Source: Macrotrachela quadricornifera
Lineage: Eukaryota > Rotifera > Eurotatoria > Philodinida > Philodinidae
DNA length: 64,000 bases
Reading direction: 5' to 3'
NCBI GenBank assembly: GCA_022393335.1
Contig: JAJEKB010021191.1
Location: 2,361,411-2,425,410 of the forward strand
In this document: piece by piece, positions 35,215 through 46,347 of the stretch
Numbering within the stretch: position 1 is the first letter of the stretch
Layout of the letters: each line of letters opens with the position of its first letter
Position numbers and translations under genes: made by a program
The notes under the pieces: generated by a model
What the model saw: the letters and a program-made list of their open reading frames with translations, nothing else
What the model was told of the DNA's origin: nothing
The model's database searches: none

Positions 35215-37055
35215 TCCGATTGATTAGTATCATTTCTCAAATGAATATTATACGAATGTGAGTTTTTCTTTGAAAACTTCTGCTCAATACTTAACAAGTA
35301 CGAAAGTAATCGAAAAGGTGACAAAAATGTCCTCAAGGACTATTAAGATATAAAATACAATGAAGCCGTTTCAGTGCAAGTCACGGAGGGTATTAGAAAC
35401 TTTTTTCTTCGCAAAATGATTTTTAAGGGATTCAGCTATAGGGTAAAACGCAAAATCCTTAAAGATTCTGTAAAACATCTTCTTAGAGAATACGAAAATT
35501 ATGCAAGACTAATTTTTATAACAACATTCAGAATATAAGCTAACTATTTGGATATGACACGAAAGTTTAAATATACTGATGACTTTTTCGAATAAGTATG
35601 TTCATTGGCTTACTATTCTCGATTATCATAATGGAAATCAATTGGATATTTCCCATTCTAACTTTTAAAATAATACTGTGAATCGGTTTCTTAATTATCT
35701 TCTGTTAGTAAAAAATGATGATCGTCAAATCTAAGAGCAATTTGATATATAATAATAATAATATAATCTTCTCTTTGGGATCAGTCATTTTTGCGTAAGC
35801 AAATTTGTTTTCACATGACTGATCTACACAAGTTTTTCCATTTTATTGTGCATCAATCTTGTTTCTTGAACTTTATTCTTCTTTTCATTATATAAATGTT
35901 ACTCTAATTTCGGTATACATAGAAAAGGCCGAAAGAAAAAATATAGAACGTACGTTGTAAGTAATTCAAAAGTCGAGGAGAGCTTCTTTCTTTGATATTT
36001 TTCCATGGTTCGATAGAGGTCATCGAACTCTACAAAAATGCTTAACTTTCACCCGGCAATCTGGAATTCGGATGAATCCAAGACGTTTCTAATCGACATT
36101 TTTTACATAATAATGAAGTATAGCACAGGAAGATGACGATAGCAGCCGATCATATTCATTTGTTGATGATTTGATAAACTATTCTGGAATGCATATAAAC
36201 GCTTGTTATCAACCTGGAATCTACACAGACTCAATGAATTTCGAAGTCATTTGTGTTCATATTACATTAGATGATACTACCAATCTTGCGAGAAGCTTTA
36301 TTAATTAGTAGTAGAGCAAATAAATAGTATCAGTCACTTATTATTATTATTCGTTAAAAATGTGATAAAGTACGAGAAAGTATTTTTGAATATTTTTTGT
36401 TTACATGAAATCCTTCTTTCTTTAACTGCTTACAACTATGGAAAGCGCACATGTTGTATTCCATTTACCTCTCTCTCTGCATGCTCGGGTTATGCTGCTC
36501 TCTCTGGTACCAAACTAGTTAGTAGAGTAAAGTAACGTTGTCGACTTCGTTCAAGAGAACAAGATAGAAAAGTCATAATACGCTGCGCATCGTGTCACGT
36601 TCCTTGTAGTCCAAACCATTACAAAGTGATTTGTGACACATACTACGAGAAGTTTTCTGTGTAAAAGCTACTGGTAATATTTTTTGCATCAAAAGACTAA
36701 ATGAATTAATAAGAAGTAACAGCATTTCTGATTGTTACTTTTGCAGTGAGGTCCACTACAGATTCTTTACAGCTCTAACATAACATAACAACAGTTTTGT
36801 TTATTAGGTCTACTGATTCAACTTGGGATCCATGGGACCCCAGGATGACAATAAGTGTAAGTCGTTAAGGTTGCTGAATAAGGATTAACTACATAAGGAC
36901 ACTTTCTCAAAATAGTGTCCCTTATCAATTTCGCTTTCTCGCCATGTTAAAACAACATCTCCACCTTAAACTTTTGAGGATGGAATTTTTTTAATCGCAA
37001 AAACACTTTTCAACCATTTTATCTTATTTTAGCTCAAAATGGCTACATAAATATC
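35215..37055. other. intergenic, nothing recognised apart from one GATAGAG palindrome
   Basis: AT-rich sequence with no coding signal on either strand. It holds one copy of the 22-nt palindrome at 36012-36033. Confidence 0.5.
36012..36033 (+). repeat. GATAGAG palindrome, copy 2
   Basis: GATAGAG-N8-ACTCTAC preceded by GGTTC and followed by AAAAATGCTTAAC. The flanks resemble copy 1 beyond the palindrome (ATGTTTAACTTCC against ATGCTTAACTTTC). Confidence 0.6.
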
Positions 37056-38490
37056 TTATGACAGTAAAAAAAAACAATTTTTTCTATCTTCTAAACAAAA
37101 TGGTAATTTGTAAGTAAAGCACTCGGTGTTGATTAGAAAATCTATTGCTTCATTGATGCTACAATAAGCACATCTTCTTCTTTTTGCTGTCATGGGAAAA
37201 TGCATTTCATTGTCAAAACTGAAGACAGTTTTTGGTGATGCTAGTTTAAACATTTTTTCAGAAGAAGGTCTTCCACCACTTACTTTGCCAGTGAAACCAC
37301 ATAATTTAAGTATGTTAACTTATCTTGAGCTAACTGATTAAATATTCGCAGTCAGTTCCTTTTAGACTAGCAATCGAGATTGTAGCACGAGATTCTATGG
37401 CTAAGTCGGTCAACTGTCATACGTTGATCATTCTTCAAACGATGAGAAATCAGAACAACTTGGTTGTCTTAATGATAATTTGAAGTCAAAAATACCTGTT
37501 TGGTTTGCAATTTCCTCGTTCCATTTTATTTTTCTTGACAAAAGTCAACTGAATACCTGCTCGATCTAGTCTAATATTTCCACAAATTTTTATATTCTGT
37601 AGCTTTAGGCTTTCTAATAAGCTGGAAGAGGTGAAAAAGTTATCGAACTATAGATGTTTCCCTTGGAAATTACGATCAGAGAAAAGATCAAAAGCAACAT
37701 GTTCACCTAAAGATGTTTCTTTTCCAGTGGTTTCCTTTTTTTCTAAGTAGATTTGATAGTTGAATAAATAATCAGTAATTGGATCGCATAAACATCAAAC
37801 TTTATAACCTCTTTTTATTGGTTTTAGAGGTAAATATTGCTTGAGACTTGATCTTCCCTTGAATTTTATGATACTTTCATCGATTGTACCATAGCGACTA
37901 AAATTATAATTTTTTTAAAAATTTCTCCGTTAAATTTCAGTAAAATTTCCTTAGGTTCTCGATTCGGTTCTAATGAGTTATCAGCTAAATGTAAATTATA
38001 AAAAATTTGAAGAAAAAATGATCTCTTGATATGATCGAAGAGATAAATGTACTATGAAATATCATATCTTAACTCCAATAAAGTTTCATATTTAGCAAGT
38101 TATTGATACCCATTAGAATAATCAACTCGAGAAACGATTCCATATCTTTTTTGCTCATATCCTTTCAGTTACTGGTATTTTTCTGATTGTTACTTCGTTT
38201 CGTTCCTCTTCCATACACGTTTGTTTAAATCTGTAATCAGATTTAAAATTTCTTCAGTGAAAAAGCGTTCTAAAGACTAAAACTGGAGTTCGCTCTTTGA
38301 GAGAGATTACGATAAAGCCTCCATCTCCGATATTACTTTCATTCATTGAATTCAGCACTTCTACATATACATCCAAATCTTCATCAGAAGGTTCATCATA
38401 ATCGAAATTGAAGCCACTCTCGCTGGTACCATCACTGGCATATAAATCATAACATTCGTCGTCGAATCATTATTTCTATAGAATTCCATT
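37056..38490 (-). mobile_element. decayed piggyBac transposase, copy 2
   Basis: On the minus strand, piggyBac pieces run from an acidic N-terminus near 38460 (DECYDLYASDGTSESGFNFD) through IIKFKGRSSLKQYLPLKP (about 37817-37870) and FDLFSDRNFQGKHL. A FDNFFTSSSLLESLKLQN block (about 37600-37655) keeps the catalytic Asp. The C-terminal Cys piece is KRRRCAYCSINEA with KLPFCLEDRKNCF (37070-37190). Frame changes and stops are frequent, so it is dead. It is a different lineage from the copy at 11.7-13.4 kb: wording around the catalytic Asp differs (IDKFSTS against FDNFFTS). Confidence 0.85.
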
Positions 38491-39074
38491 TGATTAGTTT
38501 TATTTTGTATAACCGGTATAAAGAAATGATATCCTTTGCAAATTCAAGAACAACGTAAATTCTTCAATGAGAACGAGAGTATATATATATCCATCCAATA
38601 GAGAATGAGAATATTGTCGAAAAACAAAAGATCAAACGAAAAGAGAGAAATTATGACGTTACTGCATCTTAGCAACAAGGACAAAGGATATTTGAAAAGA
38701 ATTTATATGAGAGAAGGAAAGAAAGAAAAGAAAAGTATGAGATGACGCATACAGTATTTTACGACCTCAATGAACTTACATATTTAATAATTTAATATGA
38801 ACTAAACACTTTTTTCTCTACTACTCATCGTCAAAGGGATAAAATCAAATAAAAAATTGTCTTGTATTGTACGATACACGTTTGTATGACGATAGGAATA
38901 TATACAATCAAGGTAAACAGAATTACTATCAATAGAAGCAAATATATTTTAAGAGAAAGAAAAAGAAAAAAAAACCGATAACATTGAAACATGTGATAGT
39001 AAGCCTATCTTTTCAATACATATAGACTCAGTATAAAATATTCGAGTTTACAAAGGAAATATTCGTCACATATT
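38491..39074. other. intergenic upstream of the MFS pseudogene
   Basis: A-rich sequence with an AAAGAAAAG-type run near 38700-38745. Nothing else is recognised. Confidence 0.45.
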
Positions 39075-40677
39075 TTGATCATGATTATTCCGAAAAATGA
39101 AGAAGAAATTGGTAGAAATATTAGTAAATATCCAACAGCTGATGAACCAAATGACACAAAGCTTTGTCGTAAACTTGATCTTCATCTTCTTCCAATAATT
39201 ATATTACTCTATCTATTAAATTTTCTTGATCCAGTTAATATTGGCCAAGCTAAAATTGTTGGTCTTCCAGAATCGTTGCAACTTACAAGCGCTCAATTTA
39301 ATATCTGTGTTAGTATCGTATTTGATACTTATGTAATTTTCGAAAATTCCATCGAATCTTATTTTGAAAAAAGTTCGACCAAGTTGTTGGATTCCATTAA
39401 CTATGGTTACATGGGGAACTATAATGACTCTTACAGGTCTTGTTAATTCCTATGCAAGTCTTATTATTTTTCGACTTTTGTTAGGTGCTGCTGAATCTGA
39501 TGTATTTCCAGGTAAATGAATATTTTTAGTACAAAAATAAAAATTTTGATTATTTTGTTTAACATGTGATTAGGTATAATATTTTATCTATCAAGTTGGT
39601 TTAAAAGACGAGAACTTTCGTTGCGTGTAAGTATGTTATTTTCTTCTACTACATTAGGTGGTGTACTTGGTTTTGCTATCGGTAAGATGAATGGTTTAGG
39701 TGGACAAGAAGGTTGGCGATGGATTTTTTATATTGAAGGAATTATTACTATTGTTGTTGAAGTATTATCCTTCTTTTTAGTTAAAGATTTTCCATCTAAT
39801 TAACCAGAATTTTTAACAGAAGAAGAATGTAATCGAATAATTATTCGTTTAAATAACGATGCTGGACCTGGTGCATATGAACATTTAAGTTGGAAACAAG
39901 TTCGTGCAGCATTTACTGATTGGAAAATTTATGTTTTTTGTTTATGTTACATTGGTATTGATACAGCAGCTTAATCTTTATCATTTTTCACACCAACAAT
40001 CATTGAAAGTCTTGGTTTTAGTAGTTATCGTGCTCAATTAATGAGTGCACCTCCATACGCATTTGCATTTCTAACTACAATGACTACAGCTTATTTTTCT
40101 GATAAATATGCTCGACGTACAATTTTTATTATATTTTGGATAGTAATAACTATTATTGGTTTTATCATTTTGATTTTTGTAGAAAAATTTAAATATAAAA
40201 TATTTTGGCGTGTTTTTAACGACAAGAGGTACTTCACCGTGTGTAGCAGCATGTATTACATTTCTTTCAGGTAATGTTAGTCCACATACCAAACGTGCGA
40301 CTGCATTAGCTTTTATGTTATCTGTTGGAAATTGTGGATGAATCATTAGTGGGCAAATTTATCGAACACAAGATGCACCTACTTTTATCTTGGGTCATGC
40401 AATCAATCTTGGATTTTGTGGATTGAGTTTAGTTACTTGTATTATACTATTAATAACTTTTAATTTAGAAAATCGTCGTCGGGATAATTTATATGGTTCT
40501 GCAAAGATTAATCATTGCTCGAGAAATCTTGCGACAGCAAATTCAAACAAAGAAATCCTAGATATATTGGTATTAGGAACAGAAGACGATCGACAAAAAT
40601 GGGGTTATGAAAATATGTCAGAAAAAGATTTGCGAGATCTTGGTGATAAACATGTTGCTTGGCGTTATATTTTATAG
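39075..40677 (+). pseudogene. fungal-type MFS transporter (allantoate/nicotinate permease group), broken
   Basis: Members of this anion:cation symporter group carry small organic anions across membranes. The protein can be followed end to end: LLYLLNFLDPVNIGQAK, PLTMVTWGTIMTLTGLVN, FRLLLGAAESDVFPG, GGQEGWRWIFYIEGI, LTEEECNRIIIRLNNDA, ITFLSGNVSPHTKRATALAF, and a closing EKDLRDLGDKHVAWRYIL. One 63-nt intron (about 39512-39574) looks intact. Damage: a frameshift at about 39340, stops TAA 39801, TAA 39972 and TGA 40339, and a frameshift near 40205. The family's conserved D-R-x-N in helix 1 reads D-P-V-N. The family is mainly fungal, so horizontal origin is inferred. It lies upstream of a fungal-type enoyl reductase on the same strand. 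Confidence 0.85.
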
Positions 40678-40976
40678 AAACATTATTCAACATTTTTTAT
40701 GGTATTCTTTGATATGTTAAATGTTTTACGCTGAATATTAAAATTTCTAAATTTATTGTTTGTCTTTATTCAAAATCGAAAATGCTCTCTTTCATTAATA
40801 TCGTAGTCAACAGGTTTTATAATGGGTCATAGTGGCGGAACCAGAAAAAAGTTGTAGATCGCTGCTAAAGCTAAAAACTACACTAGTATACTATATTTCT
40901 CCATGGAAATAATGATATAGAATAAAAAGTGAAAATATTTAAATCATGTATGAAATCAACTTTAACTTAATAATAT
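40678..40976. other. short spacer between MFS pseudogene and hAT remnant
   Basis: AT-rich, with no coding or repeat signal recognised. Confidence 0.4.
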
Positions 40977-41200
40977 TCAAGTATTTGCATGATTTAGCGA
41001 AAAAATATTGATTACTTTTTCGGAGTCTATTTCGAAATTTCTTTCTACAACTAATAAACATGTATCACTCAATCTTGAATCATTTATTGTATTTCTTGTG
41101 GATCCTTTGATCAGTTTCATTTTACTAAAACTACGTTCGCAAGTTGTTGGGAAGACAAGTAGCGGAAGTGAACCAGTAGTCATAGACATAGTGTAACGAA
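40977..41200 (-). mobile_element. hAT transposase fragment (C-terminal dimerisation domain)
   Basis: On the minus strand, LLVFPTTCERSFSKMKLIKG and the following NTINDSRLSDTCLLVVER match the hAT-family C-terminal dimerisation domain (ERSFSxLKxIK...RLxxLxxxxIE). About 70 residues remain and the catalytic core is missing. No 8-bp duplication or inverted ends were identified. Confidence 0.75.
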
Positions 41201-41501
41201 GGATATGTTGAAAGACTGTAGATTGATATAAGAATGTGGTCGCTATTAGACACGTAGTTGTTGAGCTTGTTCAAACTTAAGTTCGTTATTTGTGAGAAGG
41301 TCTGTAATTCAACACTATTCTTTTCTTCACACACACGTTTATACTGAGCTACCTGCTCCTACACGAGCAAACGACCCACTGCTTATGATTCATATCACTC
41401 GTTCTCTATTTTTTTCTCCTCTCGAAGGATCCGATTCACATCAGCACCTGACTTCAGATCGTGATAAAATTTGATTTCAATTGTAAAACAAGTTATCAAA
41501 C
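41201..41501. other. spacer between hAT and mariner remnants
   Basis: Short overlapping open frames on both strands, none recognised. The mariner 5' end probably lies here. Confidence 0.4.
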
Positions 41502-42255
41502 ATGACTGATGAATTTAATCGATACTATATCAAAATTCGAGTTATTTTGAGAGTAAATCCAAAAACAATCCCATTGGTTAAAAATTGGGCAAAATGTTTT
41601 CGTGAAGAAAGAGAAGATGTCCGTGATGATCCTCGATCTAGTCGTCCGATTTCAGTTCTTACATTTGTGGGGGTTATGTGATATTATCATTGGTGATGAG
41701 ACGTGGATTTATCACAGACAGATCGATCGGAAGTCAAGCAATGCTACCTGGGTTGGTGAAAATGAACCACCAAGGACAATTGTTCATCGGAATAGATATA
41801 AACCCAAAACATTTTTTTTTGTCTATTCTTTAAATCCACCACATAAAGTAGATAAAGGCAAGACTATCGATCACAACTACTACATTGAAAACTGCTTCAT
41901 GCCTGTTATCAATGAAATACGAAAAAAAGAAAAATCATCACTCATAAAATATAAACTGCTTCATGATAATAATTGTCTTCATACCCATCGAGATGTTGTT
42001 AATTATCTAGAAGAGGAAGCTATCAAAATAGTTTCACATTCACCACATCTTACACCGTGTGACTTTTAACTAAATGATTATATCAAGAGCAAGTTGAAAG
42101 ATCACGCAAATGAAGAATTGCTGGCTCACGAGGTTTTCATCATAATGAAGAATATTCCAATAAACGAGCTTAAAAAGACTTTTCATAAACTCTTAGAAAG
42201 GATGGAACTTTGTATAGAAAATAATGATGATTATTTTAAGCATTTAATCAAGTAA
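41502..42255 (+). mobile_element. decayed mariner/Tc1-type transposase
   Basis: The N-terminus YYIKIRVILRVNPKTI is followed directly by KNWAKCFREEREDVRDDPRS, so the middle of the helix-turn-helix DNA-binding region is deleted. After a frame change, the catalytic part reads DIIIGDETWIYH (first Asp), YKLLHDNNCLHTHRDV (second Asp), and SPHLTPCDF (third Asp), in the order expected for mariner D,D34D. A TAA at 42067 immediately follows CDF; the remaining LNDYIKSKLKDHANEE and the terminal LERMELCIENNDDYFKH are still recognisable up to a stop at 42253. It is inactive because of the stop, the frameshift and the deletion. Confidence 0.88.
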
Positions 42256-42879
42256 AACTACGAATATTTCTTTCTTTTTGTATTTGATTTTCATATTGTC
42301 AAGATCTTTTATCTAGCAGATTGTTAGAACTAAATTCAAGATAGAGCAGTTCTACAGATTATTAAAGACAAGACGTGATACTACATATTCCCATAATAAT
42401 ATATTCAATATTTATTGTTTTCGAAAATTTTGGTACACCTTAAGTAGACTTTTGAAATAAGCATACGTCTGTTTCTCCAGAAAAACTAAACTAGATATTA
42501 AAAGAAGGTACAGTACTGCGACGGTTAATTTGAAGCTGTACAAGTGAGAAATCAAATCTTTTTTATTAATATATTTTGATTACGAAAGATTATAATATAT
42601 CTCTGAATATGTGGACTGAGATGGAACCTACGTGTTTGCAAAATATATAGTCAAAAATAAATAGTAGCGTTAAAGATAATGGAACGATTCATATTTCTTT
42701 GAATAATAAATGAAAATTTTTCTGAAATCGTTGAAGTACTCTACCGGAAGGATAGAATAGAGAATAGAAAGAATAAGAAAATAGACCAAATAGAGGAAGT
42801 ACTTATGTCAAAAGAAAGAAAAAGATAGTTACTCGTTTTATTCTCGAATTTCTCATTAGCTTTCTCATAAACATTCAAC
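42256..42879. other. intergenic upstream of the enoyl reductase
   Basis: AT-rich sequence that presumably holds the promoter of the gene at 42880 and the 3' end of the mariner copy. No motif is obvious. Confidence 0.4.
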
Positions 42880-45167
42880 ATGGCAGTCGCATTAGTCGTA
42901 CATGAGAAGAAAAAACTTGTTCTCGAAAGACTTCCCGTAAGTTAATGTATTTATTGTCGAGTAAATAGAAAATAAATTGTTTCATATCTATCTAGTTGCC
43001 TAAATATGGATTAAAAGAACTTCTAATTAGAGTCACTCATGTTGCACAGAATCCAACGGACTGGAAACATGTTCACTTTGGTCTTGCCAAACCTGGTTCT
43101 ATTGTTGGTTGTGACTTTAGTGGTATAGTTGTCAAAGTAGGCAAAGAGGCTGTTGGTAAGTATATAAACATGTTTTCTTACTATTATTCAAAGATTTCAT
43201 TGCGAGACTTTTAGAGAATCCAATATTTGAAAGAGAATTTCTTAGAATTTTTTTTTTGTTGATTAGAATTAGATTTATTATTAATAGCATATAATCTCAA
43301 CATATTTAAATTAAAGTATCAGAAATTTTCTTTCTAGTTAAGATAAGAAGATAATGGATCGTGCAACAGTTTTTACACTCTTTCTCCTTCTAATATACTA
43401 CTTACAATGAACGTTGTAAATATATAATAAGAATAATTCAATGCATTTCTTTCTTCTATTCTATTCATATTTTAACACAAGTTAATGATGAATGACATTT
43501 TCTATTTCCTTTTTCAGAAGAAAGTCGATTTAAAGTTACATAAATGCCAAATAAAAAAAATGTTTATGCGCAGATTATTAATTTATAAAAATGGATTCTT
43601 AAACTCACTATTTTATGTTCTTCAAACATTCTCCTTTTTTTTATATGATGTCTTATCTCGTTTCCGTAGTTCTTTCGAACTAATTTTTACCTTTTAGTCT
43701 TCTCTTCATCTACTTTGCGTGACATTCTCTTTCAGTTCTTTCTCATAACTTTTTACTTTTTACTATATCATCGTTCGTTAATATGGAATCTATTTCAAAT
43801 TAATCTTGAAAAATAAGAAATCTAACTTTGTCGTGTATTTTTGATAGGTAAAAATTATAAACGATATTCTTTATCTGTTACCACTAATAACAGTTTATCA
43901 CGAAGATAAAATCTTTTTTTTTCTTGATTAATTTTCAGACAAAAAATAATGAAAATTTAAAATATGCTGAGAGAATCGAAATCTTAAATTCGATTAAACT
44001 GCAACAATATCTATATAATAATAGACAAACTTTTTCAGTTCAGGAATTTTCATATCATTGATTACAAAACAGAAAAAAAATATACATATATTTACATTAT
44101 ATCTGTCTGTTTATTATACATTTACGTCACCTATAGAAACAAAAAAAAACTTTGCTCGAAAGACTGATGCATTTTCTGGAACTGCTCATTGCTTTCTTGG
44201 AATTTCTTTGGAGATATATATAACTGTTTAAAAATTCAAGGATAAATAACAGGAGTATCTGCTATTTGTTCTTTTAGGTAATTATAAAAAAGGTGAACGT
44301 GTTGCTGGTTGTGTTCATGGTGGTCTCGGTGTTGAAGTTGGTGTTCGTGGAGCTTTTTCCGAATATATTGTACAAGAAGCATCACTTGTTTTTCGTTATC
44401 CTGCGGCAATGTCTCCCGAAGCAGTTGCTACACTTCCACTTGTCAGTATTACAGCAGCTCTAGGCATATTTCACGAAATGGGTCTCCCTTTACCGCCTGC
44501 TAAAGTTAAAGCCAATTTTCTCGTTTGGTCAGGTAGTACAAGTGTCGGCCAATGTGTTATTCAATTAGCTAAATCAGCTGGTTGTTTTGTTATCACTACA
44601 GCATCACCTACTCGTCATGATTATTTGAAGGGACTTGGTGCTGATGTTTGCTTTGACTACAGAGATCCAGATGCTGTATCAAAAATAATAAAAGCAGCTA
44701 AAAATAATTTGGCTTATGCGTATGATTGTATATCAGAAAAGGAATCAACTAGAAAGGTTTGTGCTGCACTTACTGCCAGTAATTCACAAGTATGCACCGT
44801 TTTACCTTTTATAACAAGTGAAATACCATCTCATATTAAAGAACGCCGAGTTTTAATGTATACAATGTTTGGAATTGAAAGACATCTCTTTGGTCAACTT
44901 TACAAAGCTAAACCAGAAGATAAAGAATTTGCTGAGAAATTTTATCAATTAGTTTCAGATGTTTTATTACCAGAAGGACTTCTCAAACCGAACAGAGTGA
45001 GAAAGATGCCAGGTGGATTGAATGGAGTGGAAGCAGGATTTAAACAAATGATGGAAAACAAAGTTATTGCCGAAAAATTGGTTTATACAATAGCTGAAAC
45101 TACTAGCAAAAATAACTGTTATTGGATTTGCTGCCCTTTAATACATTCATCAGACACATCCGACTAA
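42880..45167 (+). CDS. fungal-type enoyl reductase / zinc-free medium-chain dehydrogenase
   Basis: Exons 42880-42936, 42996-43155 and 44278-45167 join in frame to 368 residues; introns are 59 and 1,122 nt. It is an NADPH-dependent MDR enzyme of the group containing fungal trans-acting enoyl reductases (LovC/ToxD-like), which saturate double bonds. Seen: QNPTDWKHVHFG and SIVGCDFSGIVVKVG (N-terminal GroES-like part), KKGERVAGCVHGG, RGAFSEYIVQE, LVWSGSTSVGQCVIQLAKS (nucleotide-binding fold), TTASPTRHDYLKGLGADV, and FDYRDPDAVSKI. Zinc ligands are absent, as expected. The C-terminus has about 20 unusual residues after KLVYTIAE, perhaps read-through past the ancestral stop. The family is chiefly fungal, so transfer is inferred; the substrate is unknown. 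Confidence 0.87.
43156..44277 (+). other. 1.1 kb intron of the enoyl reductase gene
   Basis: Canonical ends are GTAAGT and CTTTTAG. It is AT-rich with no recognised insert; a 70-codon open frame at 43485 has no family features. Confidence 0.6.
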
Positions 45168-45244
45168 CATTCAAAGCAAAAATAGACTAACTAATTATCA
45201 GTCATTGTACATTGAATGTCTTGAAAGCGTATACCTATGTAATG

Positions 45245-45250
45245 AATAAA
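45245..45250 (+). promoter_or_regulatory. candidate polyadenylation signal of the enoyl reductase gene
   Basis: AATAAA lies 78 nt after the stop codon at 45167. Confidence 0.45.
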
Positions 45251-45492
45251 AAGTTTTTTGAGCGTGAGGGTGTAGCAACTGGTCATAATAGAATTTTCAG
45301 AAACTTTTCTCATATATAAAATTTTGCAGAGTTTAACAGTTTATGCATATGATTTATGTGTAATAGTATTAAAAAAGAATAGTCCTTTTGTTTCATTATA
45401 TATTGAGATGATTATTCTTCAAGTATTTTCTTAACAGTTGGATCATTTTTGCACTTAAAACAAAATTATTATTAACAGAAACAGACAAGTAT

Positions 45493-46347
45493 TCATAAAT
45501 ACACGTTAATAAATTGTTTTCTGGTCATTTTTTGACTTTTATCAATATCACAGGCATTAAACATGATAGAAACAACTGTTTCTGGATCCATATTATCCTT
45601 TCTTACAACGCCTATTATTTGACTCTGGAAAAAATAACAATGTCTTATTTAGTATTAAAATAAGAAAATCAAAAAAAAAGAGAAAGTCTTACGGCTCCTT
45701 GTACAAATTTAAGCATCTCGTCATAACTAATCTGTCCACCGCCCGCTGTATCCATCCTAATAATGAAGAAACAAAATTTTTCTCTCTTGTTTTTTTTACT
45801 ATACCGAATGAAAATTCAAGCATATCGTCTGGACTCCTATTCTTTTGTAAACTGGCTACAGATAATACATATTCACTGAAATCAACTGTACCATCACCAT
45901 TCTTGTCAAATACATGAAAGACATTACTAGAAGAACACAAATGATTACAATGAAGTATGATAATGACAGTGACATACTCGCCCAATCGTCCATCTTCATC
46001 TTCGCGCTCTAACTACTGTTGATAAAATTTATGGAATTGACTTTTGTTCATTCTTGCGTGAATTCCTAAGCAAAATCAAATCACACAGATAAAAAACATA
46101 GTTTAAGTATATTCCATTGTTTACTTTATAAAATTCTCGTAATCCTATGAGAAAAAAAAATAAGAAAATTTCAAATTATAATTATCTCTTAAGTTTACTT
46201 ACTTGGTTTACTAAGACCAGTATTAGCCTTGAGAATGGCGAGCTCTAATAATAAAAAAAGTTTCGTTATATTGATCATAATTAATAAATAGAATAATAAA
46301 CCTCGATCATGAAGTCCTTCTCTTTTAGGAGATTGTTTATTACCCAT
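45493..46347 (-). pseudogene. neuronal-calcium-sensor-like EF-hand protein, probably broken
   Basis: Candidate exons on the minus strand are 46302-46347, 46203-46244, a middle piece near 46020-46074, 45800-45926, 45693-45756 and 45493-45624. The opening MGNKQSP gives an N-myristoylation context. ILKANTGLSKP and ARMNKSQFHKFYQQ match the start of NCS-1/frequenin relatives. VFDKNGDGTVDFSEYVLSVA is a complete EF-hand, DTAGGGQISYDEMLKFV a second, and DIDKSQKMTRKQF the last. Problems: a TAG follows FYQQ unless a longer intron is used, and joining the second and third EF-hand exons is one base out of phase. It may be a young pseudogene, or my exon borders may be wrong. These proteins sense calcium at membranes. 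Confidence 0.55.
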
